From positions 33,170,001 through 33,234,000 of the forward strand of contig NC_065551.1 of the NCBI RefSeq assembly GCF_022605725.1: a stretch of 64,000 nucleotides of DNA, given 5' to 3'. Both the position numbers and the translations under genes were made by a program. Shown here piece after piece: positions 36,042 to 47,482 of the stretch. Below the pieces are notes generated by a model. That model did no database searches and had not been told where the DNA came from. It was given only the letters and a program-made list of their open reading frames with translations. The DNA is from Anthonomus grandis grandis. Its lineage: Eukaryota; Arthropoda; Insecta; Coleoptera; Curculionidae. Numbering within the stretch: the first letter of the stretch is position 1; every line of letters starts with the position of its first letter.

Positions 36042-36233
36042 ATGATAGGTGCTATGCCTGCGGTGGCTGTACGCCACGAACGACGAAAAGGCCAAGAAAA
36101 AAGGAGCAAAAGACCGAGCCAACTGTACATCGGGGGGCACTGGTTACCCCCAAACAGCCCCAGCCCCACGCCTAGTCCTGGTACCAACGAGGACGGTACT
36201 GATAGGTTGCCAGAGGTGTATATATTCGGAAAA
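36042..36233 (+). CDS. Gene 2, first coding exon
   Basis: An acceptor (TTTTTTTTGTAG, AG at 36039-36040) lies right before A-ATG. An in-frame TAA at 36015 and the acceptor suggest that a 5' UTR exon lies upstream and that this ATG is the start; a second ATG four codons on is also possible. The exon encodes 64 residues and ends AAA followed by GTAGGT (donor 36234), phase 0. The translation is basic (RHERRKGQEKRSKRP) and then proline/serine-rich (LPPNSPSPTPSPGT), with a VYIFGK end. GC content and codon complexity contrast sharply with the A/T-rich surroundings, supporting coding function. The segment is the cytosolic N-terminus ahead of TM1, the same place as gene 1's basic region. Confidence 0.7.
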
Positions 36234-38100
36234 GTAGGTATAATATGTATAAAAGCAGACATTATATATAGAAGGGTTGACAAAAGGGTTTAAAACTGGG
36301 TCAGTCTTGCACTTAAAGAGAACTTGAATATCAGTTTTCAAGGGATATTTGCCGAGGAAGACAATAGCAGGAGTCTCGGGTTTTATTTTCTTATAATAGC
36401 TCTCGAGACGGGATGCATTTTGAGGATTAGTTTTCCCTCCAGTAAATGACTTTTATCCTTATATTTTTCAGGATAAAACCCATATGCTATTTATAGGAGA
36501 AAACATCCCGACCCTTTTGTGTAATTAAAGGTTTTCCGGTGAAAAGTTCGGGTCATCTGGAAAGCGTGTTAACTCGGAAATTTGTTCGGCCAACTCTCCG
36601 GTGCTTTGTTCGAAATAAAACGACCGGGTGGCCCAGTAGATTTATCGTGGTCATTTGATAAAACATTTATAATAAAACTGACTTGATTGGTTATTTTTTA
36701 AGACAGTTTTTGGGTTCCTCTAATGCCCAATTTACTATATAAGAGTCTTATAGAGGGACTGTCCTTTTTAGGATTTATTATCGAAAATCGGGACCTGTCA
36801 GATAAAGGTGTTTTTAACTTCGGTTCTATTTAAGGGAGAGGAACCATGTTTAGCTTTTTATAGTCTAGAACACGAACTTAATAAATATGCCTGGACTGCC
36901 AAATGTGTAAATGACCACCACAGAACACAAATATATAGAGAAGTGGGAAAAACAAACTCAAATGGTATGACAATAACAAATGATGTTCTATCAGTCAATG
37001 TCAACAACTATCTGTCAGCTCCCTGTCAATTTTGCCAAGCAAGATGGCCGACATACGATTCCGATTTTCACCATACAAGCTTCATACATGTGATGACCAC
37101 TACTAGGGGGCCGCCATTTTGCCTGATTGTGTCCTTTCGATGTTGGTCACTCTGACAAATTTCAGTTGTGCCAATTGTAGGGAAACAAAACAATTAAGGT
37201 TTTTGAGAGGTTATGTTTACAAAAATGCAAAATAGAAAGTTAGATTTAGTTAAGAATTTAAGATAGTTGCGTTAGATTTGTGATTTTTCTTGTACTTCTT
37301 TAAGAATTTCGTTAAAATTTATGAAAGAAGACATATCTTGAAAACTGGGCAACGTCAAACGTTAAATAACGATTGACGTTAACGATTACGTTAAATAACG
37401 TCAAACGTTATTTAATATATTTTTTGTTGGCAACACTGAAAATGTTCAGAACGACCAACATAAAAAGGACACAACCACTATAAAAATGGTGGCAGTCATT
37501 TTTGGGTAGCGTGGCCATATGTATTAGCAGTCCAGGTATATTTATTAAGTTCATGCTCTATAAATATTGGGCTACAGGTTGATTATTTACAAATTTTCAT
37601 AAATTATTGTTGCTTCGCTACTTGTTAAATAAAACTGGTTTTCGCGATCTATTTTAGAGAGAGAGAGAGAGCGGATAAAATAATCGGTGAGAGCTTTAGG
37701 GCATTAAACGTAATCCCTCAAGAATTTAATGCTCTTCCATCATCGTTTCTGCGACGCAAAAACCGGGGAAAAAAGAGAAAATATAACTGCGGGAAATAGG
37801 TTGTTTAAAGGGTGTAGTTGGGGTGGTGGAAGGCGGGCAGGGCAACCTATTTCGCAATAGAAATTAAAAATGTAAAAATGACTGGGCTTTATAAACGAAC
37901 AAAAGTAGGTTAGGTTTAAGAGCATTTAGGCCGTCATGAAGGGAAAAAAAGGCATTTATTTCCAACAGGTTTGTTACCCAATTACAGGAAAGAATAAAAA
38001 AAATTACCAAAATATGTATAAAAATGAAAAATCAAAATGCTGAACATTCTATGTACTTAAACAGACTATCTATATACATACTAGAAAGATTCTGCATCAC
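36234..38100 (+). other. Gene 2 intron 1, first part
   Basis: Unique sequence from 36240 to 36790 is less A/T-rich than typical spacer and may hold regulatory elements. The frame at 36808-37155 has no recognised feature and its composition is unconvincing. Near 37350-37420 repeated ACGTTAAATAACG / CGTTATTTAA blocks form local inverted repeats. An AG microsatellite sits at 37657-37672. Confidence 0.5.
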
Positions 38101-38104
38101 CCAT

Positions 38105-38998
38105 TTACTTTATACTTTCTATAATGGACCTTAAACTGTCAACAAAAATATCGAACCGTTCATGTCAATTATTATTAATATAATTCTGACACATTATATT
38201 AATAGGAGATTTAAACAAAATATTAGTCCTAGCGGGATTTACATAAAATAATCTAAAATGCCTAGAGTTGCCGAAAATTTAAAACAGCCAAAAGGGTGGG
38301 ACAGCCAATCTTGTTATATGAATAAGGTTATATAAGAATTTTATGGAAATAATTTCTCTTCTTTTTGCTAAGGGTATAATATTAAATTTATTAAAGTATA
38401 ATTGACTATCCAAACCTCTGGCTGGAAACACACCTTCCTCTCTAAACCGGAGATACTTCATAAACTTGCGCTGAATGCGCTCAATATCATCTATCAGGTA
38501 GGTATAAATTGGGTACCAAATTAGAAATCCGTATTCTATTTTTGAGCGTATGTAAGAGAAGACAAGTAGTTTTAAAGTATTAATATTTTCAAAGTGCCGA
38601 CAGTTTCGATAAATAAAACCCAACAACTTGGCAGAGTCAGAAACTATTTTTGCTACATGCTTGGCGAAGCTTAATTTCGCATCATAAGTAATTCCCAGAT
38701 CAATCGCCTCATCCACTCTGGCTAACACAACATTATTTGCTCTATAGTCAAAATTGATTGGCAACAGTTTTCTAGAAAATGAGAGAATAGAGCGTTTATT
38801 AACATTTAAATATAGTCTATTGACATTGCACCAATTCTCTACTTTATTAAGATTTACTTGAAGCAATTCGCAATCGTCTTCAGTATCTATTTTTGTGAAC
38901 AATTTTTTATCATCCGCAAACAGTAAACTCTCACAAGACAGTAATCTGGCAAGATGGTTTATGAATAATAAAATGTAAAGTTTCTCATTAAAAATCAT
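38105..38998 (-). pseudogene. Non-LTR reverse transcriptase fragment in intron 1
   Basis: Minus strand. 38998-38279 encodes SLLFADDKKLF (FADD catalytic motif, near residue 28), then NVNKRSILSFSR, DLGITYDAKLSF and IQRKFMKYLRFR, in the order expected for palm and thumb of jockey-like elements. Coding similarity continues in another frame from 38280 to about 38105 (NSRHFRLFYVNPARTN, DIFVDSLRSII), so one frameshift separates the C-terminus. Everything upstream of FADD is lost and the replaced leader is degenerate. Inactive. Confidence 0.75.
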
Positions 38999-39359
38999 TT
39001 TATAAATGACAGGTCAATTCCTCGTTACTTTTATTTGTTATGGAAAGAGATTAAAATCAGTACTAGTCCGATTCCAATCGGTTTTAGTGTTTAAATTTCT
39101 ATTATAAAAATTATGGTTTTTTTTTTGCGATTGCTACTTTTTTGGAAAAAAAATCACTTATATGGTACTTGTACTGATTAGTATATTGTAGTAAAAAGAA
39201 TGGCGCATTTGCTCAATTGGTTTTGGTTTACTTTTGACGTACAGGGTGCGCACAATTAATTTCCAAATAAAAAAAAATCTTTAAAAATTCATAACTCAAA
39301 AACTCTCTTACTTACAAGAACGGATAATATACAGAAACATTTTTCTCATTTTTATGTCG

Positions 39360-39450
39360 GTCATTTTAAGGTTTTAGACTAAGCAGAACTTTTTATAAAG
39401 AATATATATATTTTTTTTAATAATTAAAAGTTTTCTAATGAATATAAGTA
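39360..39450. repeat. Dispersed repeat, first copy
   Basis: TTAAGGTTTTAGACTAAGCA to CGAATGAATRTA-type sequence matches 42838-42925 at about 80-85 percent by eye. Both lie within gene 2 intron 1 and border transposon relics, so they are probably parts of one transposon family's non-coding sequence. Confidence 0.6.
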
Positions 39451-39784
39451 ATTCTGTACTGTTTTTCGTTCATGATATTCAATCTAATAGCACTATTTTT
39501 GTATTAAATATTTATTAATAATTATATCAAATTAAAAAAAACAAACTATGTTATTAGGTTAGATATTAAGTATGTACCTTAATTTTTGACAATATCGAAC
39601 ACTTTAATCAGTTATCTCTTTATTCGTTAAACATTTGATAATTTTTACGTCTCTTAACCTTTATGTTGCATGATTTTGATGATGCATTGAAACAGTTGAC
39701 AAATAACAAAATTATTTATTTCACAAGAATTACATTATATACAGTGCTAATAATGTTAATTGCCTAACAAGCGTGTAAGTTTAT

Positions 39785-40470
39785 CATCAATTCACTATTG
39801 CTTCCACGCTGCAAATATAGGTTTCCGGTCTAGAAGAGAATTCCCTCGATTATATTTGGAGTTATATCCTGAACTGTTTCCGTAATAACTGTTTCCGAAT
39901 GTTCTACGTTTGTAAATGGCCTGTGTAAGAACTCCATAAGAAAAAATCTAATGGGGTTAGATCTGGCGACCTAGCTGGCCATGAATTAACCTTCTATTAA
40001 AGATGCTCTAATGCGCTATTAATGCGCCGTTCTGCTGCGTACATTTTGAAATCATGCAACTGATTTTGTTAAAAATTTAAATATCGTTGAGAAGTCAAAG
40101 ATTGTCGAAAAAAAAGAGCCAAAATTTTATCCTTGTAAAAAGGAACATCTGCTAGCTCTCCTTGGATAAGAAAATAAAGTCGTAGTCTCCAGGTTTTAAA
40201 GTATGGATACGTTGTAGTTTATATGGATGAAAGTTGTTCTCTTTAAGAATTATTGATATTCTGGATTTACCAATTTTATCTCGAAGCGAAGATGCCTTTT
40301 TTCGCAGAGATACTTTTCCACTGTAGATGGCATTACAGTCAACTTTTCTCTTCACTTGGTAACGATTTTTTGACGCTTGTTGCTGAACTTATTATTATTT
40401 ATCTCCACATGATTTGAATTTTTCCATAATTCTCATTTGTATTTGTGTATATTTTTTCCTGGATGTCTGT
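39785..40470 (-). pseudogene. Tc1/mariner-IS630-like transposase relic
   Basis: Minus strand. 40355-40152 keeps the DNA-binding end: ISIILKENNFHPYKLQRIHT, matching the helix-turn-helix/linker signature of this family. Farther on (about 39985-39930) a frame reads SWPARSPDLTPLDFFLW, the conserved block around the last catalytic acid. Between the two the central DDE region is deleted or scrambled (about 150 bp versus an expected several hundred), so it is a deletion derivative. The acidic residue of the last motif (SPDLTPLDF) is present. Confidence 0.7.
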
Positions 40471-41298
40471 GGTTAAATATTTCAGCTACGTCATAAGTTA
40501 ACACACACTAAACTTTACCTGCAAGTTAACAAATTTTATTTGACGTTCATTGTCAAACAATTCATGCTATTAAGAAATTATTTGTTTATCAGTGCGTCGT
40601 AGATGTAATTGCATATTTGAACGTAATTTTTAGTACTTATCAACGTTTATTAACAATTTTCAATATTGTCAAAAATAAAGATACATACTTTATTTCTTGA
40701 GCAAAATTCATATTTTCTGATATACCAGAAAAAATTAATACAACAAATGATATTTTGCAAAGCAATCCCAAAATTATGTATTTAAATTAACCGCATTTAA
40801 TTATTGGTTGGCAACTAAAAGACACCAGATTTACGTTGGCAGCGTTTATTGTGTGGCGTTTTATGTCGTTTTCACCGGTTTAATGGTGGCTTTTCGGTCG
40901 TTGTTAGTAAATCTATAAATGTTTTAAATGAAACATTTGTGGTATATTTCCACAACAAATATATCAGGCACTAAAGACATACACACGGCATTCTAAAATG
41001 TCGCAGAAACATCCCACATGAGATGTCATAAAGACGTTGAAAAAGGTGACGTGGACGCTGCCAGAAACATGTCTGGTACATCTGTAAGGAAATATTGTCG
41101 CAAGCAAATGTCTCCGGCATGTTTTTGTGTTATTAGGGACATAGTCCTCCCCATTTCTAAGTGAGATGGAATTGCTGATATTGCATTATGAAGTACACAA
41201 ATTTCCAACGTATTTTTATATGACAAGACTTTCACTTTAGAAACGTAAAAGTACAGAAGACTAAAATCGCACCCACTATTTAATGTTTACTAGGTCAT
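40471..41298 (+). other. Gene 2 intron 1, no gene seen
   Basis: A/T-rich sequence. The AAAATTCATATTTTCTGATA segment near 40703 recurs near 42783, probably transposon-derived. The frame at 41026-41235 has no recognisable feature. Confidence 0.45.
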
Positions 41299-41900
41299 TT
41301 AATATGGTTCAAGGCTCCAAGTAACACTTGTATCGTCTGCAAAGAGACAGATGATGTGCAGACTAGCGATATCATTTATAAACAGTAGAATCAAAGTAGG
41401 GACTAAGATTGAACCTTGAGGCACCACACATTTTATAGACTTGCATTTAAAAGAGGAACATTTTTCTTTTGAAAGGTATATGGGTGGATCATGGGAAGGA
41501 GTTTTTTTTCCAACATTTACAAAATAACTGTTAAGAGAGTCAAGTGAAGTAAAGATTGAGCCCTTCCTAATGTATTCAAAATAGACCATGTTTCCTTACC
41601 GACGTTACCTTCCTTGGCTAGCTTCACATATGATAAATATCCTTATAGTTTTGTGACACATTTTTCTGTAAAGTCTCGAAAAATTCTTTAAGTGTGACAA
41701 TGAGCGCATGTTCTTTGTAGATCAACCGAAGCCTCTATTAGACCAAGGCTTATGATGCTTGATTTTGACAGGTCGAATTATCAGAGGTGAAATTCCAATC
41801 ACTTGTTTGATATGAGTGCTTGAAGTTGAAAGAAGAGCATTTTTATCTCTAACAATACAGCGTAACTTGCGTGTCTTAAAGGATCAATGGAGAAATAGCG
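41299..41900 (-). pseudogene. Internally deleted non-LTR retroelement
   Basis: Minus strand. 41589-41299 joins a linker-like part (FTSLDSLNSYFVNVGKK) straight to VPQGSILVP and LFINDI, then CLFADDTS, so most of the fingers and palm is deleted. Upstream (41900-41600) broken frames hold KPWSNRGF and FFETLQKN, typical of the linker before the reverse transcriptase. Inactive. Confidence 0.6.
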
Positions 41901-42149
41901 TGCTGTATAAATATTGAAAAGTTAAAAACGTCATCAGTTTTCCTACTTTCCCCTATCTCAGACTCAAGAATCATTGATGGTCGTACTGCAATTATTATGT
42001 TGTTCATATTTAAAGAAATAAATTATGTTTTTAAGTAAGTAACAATAAAGTTACTTATTTAGCATCAGAGCTATATAATATGTATAAATTAAAAAAAAAT
42101 TTTTTGCATCATTGCAATAAAAATGAAAATGTTTAATATACAAAAATAT

Positions 42150-42180
42150 ATATACAGGGTGGTCTAGTTTAAACGTCATT
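42150..42180. repeat. ACAGGGTG-type element end
   Basis: TATACAGGGTGGTCTAGTTT then AAACGTCATTAATTTC resembles the left end of the MITE-like elements at 15.56 and 20.9 kb (ACAGGGTG, A-GACGTCAAT, TTTC). Only this end is recognised, so it is probably a fragment of a related family. Confidence 0.45.
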
Positions 42181-42585
42181 AATTTCAATACGAGAATTTA
42201 AAAAGAAATAGACTTTCATTATAAAATTTTTCTCAGAAATATTTAATAACAAAGATGCGGGGTGTTAAAGTTAAGAATAATTAATTGTTTATTTATCATA
42301 TCAACTTTTAAACTATCAGATTAATTTTAATTAAATTTCGCATGCAGGTTATTGTAATGAATTGTCAATGACTGATAAAGCTAATTTTTAAAAACATTGC
42401 CAGTGGCGTAACATACGGAGGGACTTGGTCCTTTTTTGGCTCAAATCTGCGAGGCGATAAAATATTTTTTATATATATGTGATATCGAGGTCGTGTTATT
42501 ACATATTTGAGGTGTAGTGATCGAGTATAAAGAGATATTACCTATGTAAGTCCCTTGTCAATTTTTTAAATGCCGAAATTTTTTT

Positions 42586-42627
42586 CCTTGTGTAAACAAA
42601 ATCGTATGTGATTTTGTTTACACAAGG
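42586..42627. repeat. Perfect 18-bp inverted repeat, 6-nt loop
   Basis: CCTTGTGTAAACAAAATC at 42586-42603 and its exact complement GATTTTGTTTACACAAGG at 42610-42627, with GTATGT between. It lies in gene 2 intron 1, about 450 bp before the second coding exon, so in the pre-mRNA it would fold into a very stable stem. Confidence 0.95.
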
Positions 42628-42837
42628 ATCAACATTTATTTATGAACTTTTTGTAATTACTGAAAAACCTACCCTTACCCCCCCCACCCACCCCACACAA
42701 CTTACCAGTAAGAAATTATTTTCAAAAATTATTGTTTCCCAAAATAATACGCATGAATATCACCTGGTTTCGTTGTTAAGCAAAATTCATATTTTCCGAT
42801 ATACCTTATATACGACTGGAAATAATTAATATCTGAT

Positions 42838-42925
42838 GGTTGAATTTACGGTTTTGGACCAAGCAGAACTTTCTATACCGAATATATTTTTTTTTAATTA
42901 ATAATAAAAAAGTTTCGAATGAATG
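42838..42925. repeat. Dispersed repeat, second copy
   Basis: Matches 39360-39450 (GGTTTTGGACCAAGCAGAAC versus GGTTTTAGACTAAGCAGAAC). The open frame 42840-43361 begins inside it and merely runs into the true exon at 43071. Confidence 0.6.
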
Positions 42926-43070
42926 TACATACGATACATGTCCGAAACATTGGGTCATAAACGGTACGTTTCTGGCATGTCCTGTGTTATCTGGGGTACC
43001 ATACTCATATATTATAACCGTGTACAGCTTTTATATTATAATTAAATCCATCCTTTTTCTCATTCAACAG

Positions 43071-43349
43071 GTATCCGCCCTACAAATCGTGGTCGGTTCC
43101 ATCCTGTTGGGCGCCATCTTCCTTATTGTTGGTCTGGTCCAGTTGGTACCGAACGCAGCAGACGTCGATCACAGGTACTTTTTTATCGGTTTGGGCGTTG
43201 CTTTGTTGGCAGTAGGCCTTGTAATGACGGCTGTCAGATGTTTTATAATGCATTGCCATAGAAACACCCGAATAGTGATGGAAGATCCTCAGCCTACTTT
43301 AGACGCTGTTAACAGCATAGATGTGATAGTTCAGAGACGAGACACGCAG
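43071..43349 (+). CDS. Gene 2, second coding exon (both TM segments)
   Basis: Acceptor CATTCAACAG (AG 43069-43070); donor CAG followed by GTTTGT (43350). 93 codons, phase 0 at both ends. The translation starts VSALQIVVGSILLGAIFLIV (TM1, about residues 2-25 of the exon), then a short polar turn VPNAADVDHRYF, then TM2 FIGLGVALLAVGLVMTAVRC (about 36-57), followed by IMHCHRNTR and an acidic tail. The hairpin lines up with gene 1 (YQ|VTSIGLLHIGVCFF..., then a second GLLLIGL segment), suggesting common ancestry, and this exon's start falls at the same residue. The positive cluster after TM2 implies a cytosolic C-terminus. Without splicing, translation would end after V-C-R at 43361. Function unknown. 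Confidence 0.8.
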
Positions 43350-43729
43350 GTTTGTAGATGATTAGTGTAGGTTTTATTAACGGAAATAGCTCGGGAAAAT
43401 CGCTGTTTCACTCTTACTTTTGACTGTTTTCTCTTTTGTGTACTTTTAAGTGCGAAAGAGAAGTCAAAAGTGAGATTTCAGTTAGTGCCCAATTCCTTTT
43501 CTTGATCGATCTGTATAGAGTCGTTTCGTGTAGATTTATTATTGAAAATATCCTTAGAGGGTCAAAAGTGAGTTTTCAACCCTTTCCTGATAGATCTACA
43601 TAATGTAAGAATATATTAACCAGAACCCCTTTTTACTTGCTAAATTTAAGTTATAACGTTAATCACATTTAGTAATTTCTGTATATAAGTGTCCTGTTCT
43701 ATCAAACCTTTTGTCTTCTTCTTTTTTAG

Positions 43730-43804
43730 GCGGTGGCGGCCATGGGATTCATTCTCCTCTCTTTCCAAGAAAACTCTCTTGATAGGCCAAAATATATCAA
43801 CTAA
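43730..43804 (+). CDS. Possible alternative terminal exon of gene 2
   Basis: A good acceptor (TTGTCTTCTTCTTTTTTAG, AG 43728-43729) is followed by an in-frame phase-0 segment of 24 codons and TAA: AVAAMGFILLSFQENSLDRP plus four residues. Joined to the 43349 donor it gives a 181-residue protein. It competes with the 49372 exon. The hydrophobic start is unlike a cytosolic tail, so this may be a chance acceptor. Transcript data are needed to decide. Confidence 0.3.
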   Translation, partial: AVAAMGFILLSFQENSLDRPKYIN

Positions 43805-44340
43805 TGTCTTCTTTCTCTTTCTTTTGTACCTCTTTTGATAAGAAAATACTATTTTTATATAGAATTACTTACGATTCCGCTTACGACCTTTGACTATGGA
43901 CCAGTGTATATAAAAATAGCGACAATTTTTTTAATATTATATTAAAAACTAGTGTGATATCTTGGGAGATTGAACTACTAGAAAGCGGTTAATTAGATGT
44001 AAAATTAAAAAGGGCATTTGCCATTCTGCCATTGGATTTAGCACCAAAGGATTTTCTAATTTTTTAATTTGTTTTTGTTGGAGCAAATTGTAGAAAGCAT
44101 GTAGAATGCAAACAAGTTGACATAGGTTTGATATAGAGTATATAAAATTGCAGAAAATCATACAAAGATAATGGTTAAAGCTCATTTGGCATTATGATAT
44201 TGAATTCAGGATTATAGGTTTTTCTGAGCTAATAAATGTTTTTTTGTGGAAAAAAATTATAGAAAAGAGATGCTGAATTAGATGATGGAATGGTACACAG
44301 GGTTTATAGAGCATATAAAATTGCAAAAAATCGTGCATTA
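43805..44340 (+). other. Gene 2 intron 2, start
   Basis: A/T-rich sequence. Two segments (44080-44170, 44225-44330) share AGGTTTGATATAGA and GTGCTGAATTAGATGATGGA-type blocks with 46490-46690, so the satellite array between them is flanked by copies of one dispersed repeat. The minus-strand frame at 43949-44185 is not supported. Confidence 0.5.
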
Positions 44341-46495
44341 TGCAATCGTGCAAATGGTCTCCAAGAAAGAGAGTTGAACCTCAGGATCTCATTTTAAAAT
44401 CCTAAATCTCAAAAACTATTGGGAATATTCTCGCGAAATAAAAAGCGTAATATCCAGAAGGATATTCTGTACAAATGTTCTTTAACACCCAAATTGATTC
44501 AAGCAACAGTTTTGGAAATATCCGGCTTTTTACGCAGTGGTCTTCAAGAAAGAGAGTTGAACCTCAGGATCTCACTTTAAAGTCCCAAATTTTAAAAACT
44601 ACTGGGAATATTCTCGTTAAACAAAAGGCGTTATATGCAAAAGAATATTCTGTATAAATGTTATTTAACACCCAATTTGATTCAAGCAACAGTTTTGGAA
44701 ATATCCGGCTTTTTATGCAGTGGTCGCCAAGAAAGAGATTTGGACCTCAGGATCTCAGGTTAAAATTCCAAATCTCAAAAACTACTGGGAATAGTCCCGT
44801 GAAACAAAAAGCATAATACCCGGAAGGATATTCTGTACAAATGTTCTTTAACACACAAATTGATTTAAGCAATAGTTTTCGAAATATCAGGCTTTTTATG
44901 CAGTGGTCTCCAAGGAAGAGATTTGAACCCCAGGATCTCAGTTTAAAGTCCCAAATCCCAAAAACTACTGGGAATATTCTCGCGAAACAAAAAGCGTTAT
45001 ATTTAGAAGGATACTCTGTACAAATGTTCTTTAACACCCAAATTGATTTAAGTAATAGTTTTGTAAATATCCGGCTTTTTATGCAGTGGTCTTCAAGAAA
45101 GAGAGTTGAACCTCAGGATCTCACTTTAAAATCCTAAATCTCAAAAACTATTGGGAATATTCTCACGAAATAAAAAGCGTAATATCCACAAGGATATTCT
45201 GTACAAATGCTCTTTAACACCTAAATTGATTTAAGCAATAGTTTTGGAAATATCCGATTTTTTATGCAGTGGTCTCCAAGGAAGAGAGTTTAACCTCAGG
45301 ATCTCACTTTGAAGTCGCAAATCTCAAAAACTACTGGGAATATTCTCGCGAAACAAAAAGCATAATATCCAAAAGAATACCCTGTATAAATGTTCTTTAA
45401 CACCCAAATTGATTCAAGCGATAGTTTTGGAAATATCCGGCTTTTTATGCAGTGGTCTCCAAGAAAGAGAGTTAAACCTCAGGATCTCACTTTAAAATCC
45501 TAAATCTCAAAAACTATTAGGAATATTCTCGCGAAACAAAAAGCGTAATATCTAGAAGGATATTCTGTACAAATGTTCTTTAACACCTAAATTGATTTAA
45601 GCAATAGTTTTGGAAATATCCGATTTTTTATGCAGTGGTCTCTAAGGAAGAGATTTGAACCCCAGGATCTCACTTTAAAGTCCCAAATCTCAAAAACTAA
45701 TGGGAATATTCTCGTCAAACAAAAAGCGTTATATGCAAAAGAATATTCTGTATAAATGTTTTTTAACACCCAATTTGATTCAAGCAACAGTTTTGGAAAT
45801 ATCCAGCTTTTTATGCAGTGGTCTCCAAGAAAGAAATTTGATCTTCAGGATCTCACTTTAAAGTCCCAAATCTAAAAAACTATTGGGAATATTCTCGTAA
45901 AACAAAAAGCGTAATATTTAGAAGGATACTCTGTACAAATGTTCTTTAACATCCAAATTGATTAAAGCAATAGTTTTGGAAATATCCGGCTTTTTGTGCA
46001 GTGGTCTCCAAGGAAGAGATTTGAACTCCAGGATCTCACTTTAAAGTCCCAAATCTCAAAAACTACTGGGAATATTCTCGTTAAACAAAAAGCGTTATAT
46101 GCAAAAGAATATTCTGTATAAATGTTTTTTAACACCCAATTTGATTTAAGCAACAGTTTTGGAAATATCCGGCTTTTTATGCAGTGGTCTCCAAAAAAGA
46201 GATTTAAACTTCAGGATCTCACTTTAAAGTCCCAAATCTCTAAAACTACTGGGAATATTGTCGTGAAACAATAAGCGTAATATCCAGAAGGATACTCTGG
46301 ACAAATGTTCTTTAACATCCAAATTGATTCAAGCAATAGTTTTGGAAATATCCGGCTTTTTATGCAGTGGTCTCCAAGAAAAGGATTTGGACCTCAGGAT
46401 CTCAGTTTAAGGTCCTAAATCTCAAAAACTACTGGGAATATTCTCGTGAAACAAAAAGCGTAAGATCCAGAAGGATACTCTGTATAAATGTTCGG
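44340..46495. repeat. 183-bp satellite, 12 tandem copies
   Basis: CAGGATCTCA starts at 44382, 44564, 44748, 44931, 45113, 45297, 45480, 45664, 45848, 46031, 46214 and 46395: spacing 181-184 bp. The unit consists of GCAGTGGTCTCCAAGAAAGA, a segment ending ACTACTGGGAATATTCTCG, AAACAAAAAGCGTAATATCC, and CACCCAAATTGATTCAAGCA. Because 183 is a multiple of three, frames stay open over adjacent units on both strands (for example 44841-45137 plus, 44747-45037 minus). These are repeat translations and I do not call them genes. Confidence 0.95.
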
Positions 46496-47121
46496 AGCTC
46501 ATTGGTCAATCTGCCATTGAATTCGGCCTCAAAAATTTTTCTAATCTTTTACTTTTTTTCTAAGAGAACCGTTGAAAGGAGGTGCTGAATTGGGTGACAG
46601 AACAACAAGTAGCACAGAGGTTTGATATAGATAGAACATACAAAAGGTTGGTGCTGAATTAGATGATGGAATGGCAAGCGGTGCTAATATAATAATTTTC
46701 AAATTTTTTGCTTATAAAATTCGCAAGACATTATTTGAAAAGTTTGAAATATATAGAAAAATACTAGAAGAGTTCAGCAATGATTTTGCATGAATGGCTT
46801 CAAATGCCTGGAATAAATTCTCTATGAAAATGAAAAAAAATTAATTTTTAGATGATTTTGGATTGGTTTTTGAAAAAAATATAATTTAGTATCTCCTCTC
46901 CAAACACAGACAGACCAGAAAAACGTTCAGTGCCGAATCCAATGGCAGAATGGCAACTACGGTCCGAGATCTACTCTGAATTATTAAAATTTGTAACCAA
47001 ATAATGAGCTAAGAATTGGATGCCTGATATTAAAAATTAATAACAATAATTATAAATCAATTTAATTTTTTTAACTAGGGGTACGTGTAGATAGAATATT
47101 ATTTAAATATTTGAATAAAAC
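46496..47121 (+). other. Gene 2 intron 2, middle
   Basis: Contains right-side copies of the dispersed repeat flanking the satellite (46490-46690) and a further relic at 46915-46970 (GCCGAATCCAATGGCAGAAT). No gene. Confidence 0.5.
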
Positions 47122-47127
47122 AAAAAA
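47122..47127 (-). terminator. RNA polymerase III T-run for tRNA-Glu
   Basis: Six T residues on the minus strand begin 4 nt after the tRNA 3' end, the standard pol III stop signal. Confidence 0.85.
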
Positions 47128-47130
47128 TTA

Positions 47131-47202
47131 TTCCGATACCGGGAATCGAACCCGAGCCTCCTGGGTGAAAGCCAGGTATCCTAGCCACTAGACCATATCG
47201 GA
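47131..47202 (-). tRNA. tRNA-Glu (anticodon TTC)
   Basis: Minus strand, 72 nt. The acceptor stem TCCGATA pairs fully with TATCGGA, with A as discriminator. The A box is TGGTCTAGTGGC and the B box is the consensus GGTTCGATTCC. The anticodon stem is CCTGG/CCAGG around CTTTCAC, so the anticodon is TTC, reading GAA/GAG. The T arm CGGG-TTCGATT-CCCG is intact, with no intron and no encoded CCA. It differs from the usual TCCCATA acceptor of animal tRNA-Glu by a compensated base pair, so folding is preserved and it should be functional. It lies antisense within gene 2 intron 2. Confidence 0.97.
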
Positions 47203-47482
47203 TGTGAGTAAACAGTTTGCAGATCAACGAATCTTGACAAATAAAGATGCAAAATTTGAAAATTGACGAAACACATACTGCAGGTTATTTTTGTAAATTC
47301 CTCATAAAATCACTAATTTTATATATTTTCAATCACAAGAATCATTATTGATTGTGTGCAATGATAAACATTAAGTACAAAAAGAATGAGATGAAAAAAA
47401 GTCATTATTTTTACCAATTTTCAGATATTAAAATCCATTTATTAGCTGCAAAAATTATTAAAGATCGTTCTTGGTTTATATG

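Noticed and set aside
36808..37155. 115-codon plus-strand frame in gene 2 intron 1
   Set aside because: No domain, no signal or membrane segment, no splice context and no repeat elsewhere; composition looks like translated intron sequence.
44747..46153. Repeated minus-strand frames (VLKNIYTEYSFAYNAFC type) in the 183-bp satellite
   Set aside because: Open only because the period is a multiple of three; both strands are open and there is no start or domain logic.
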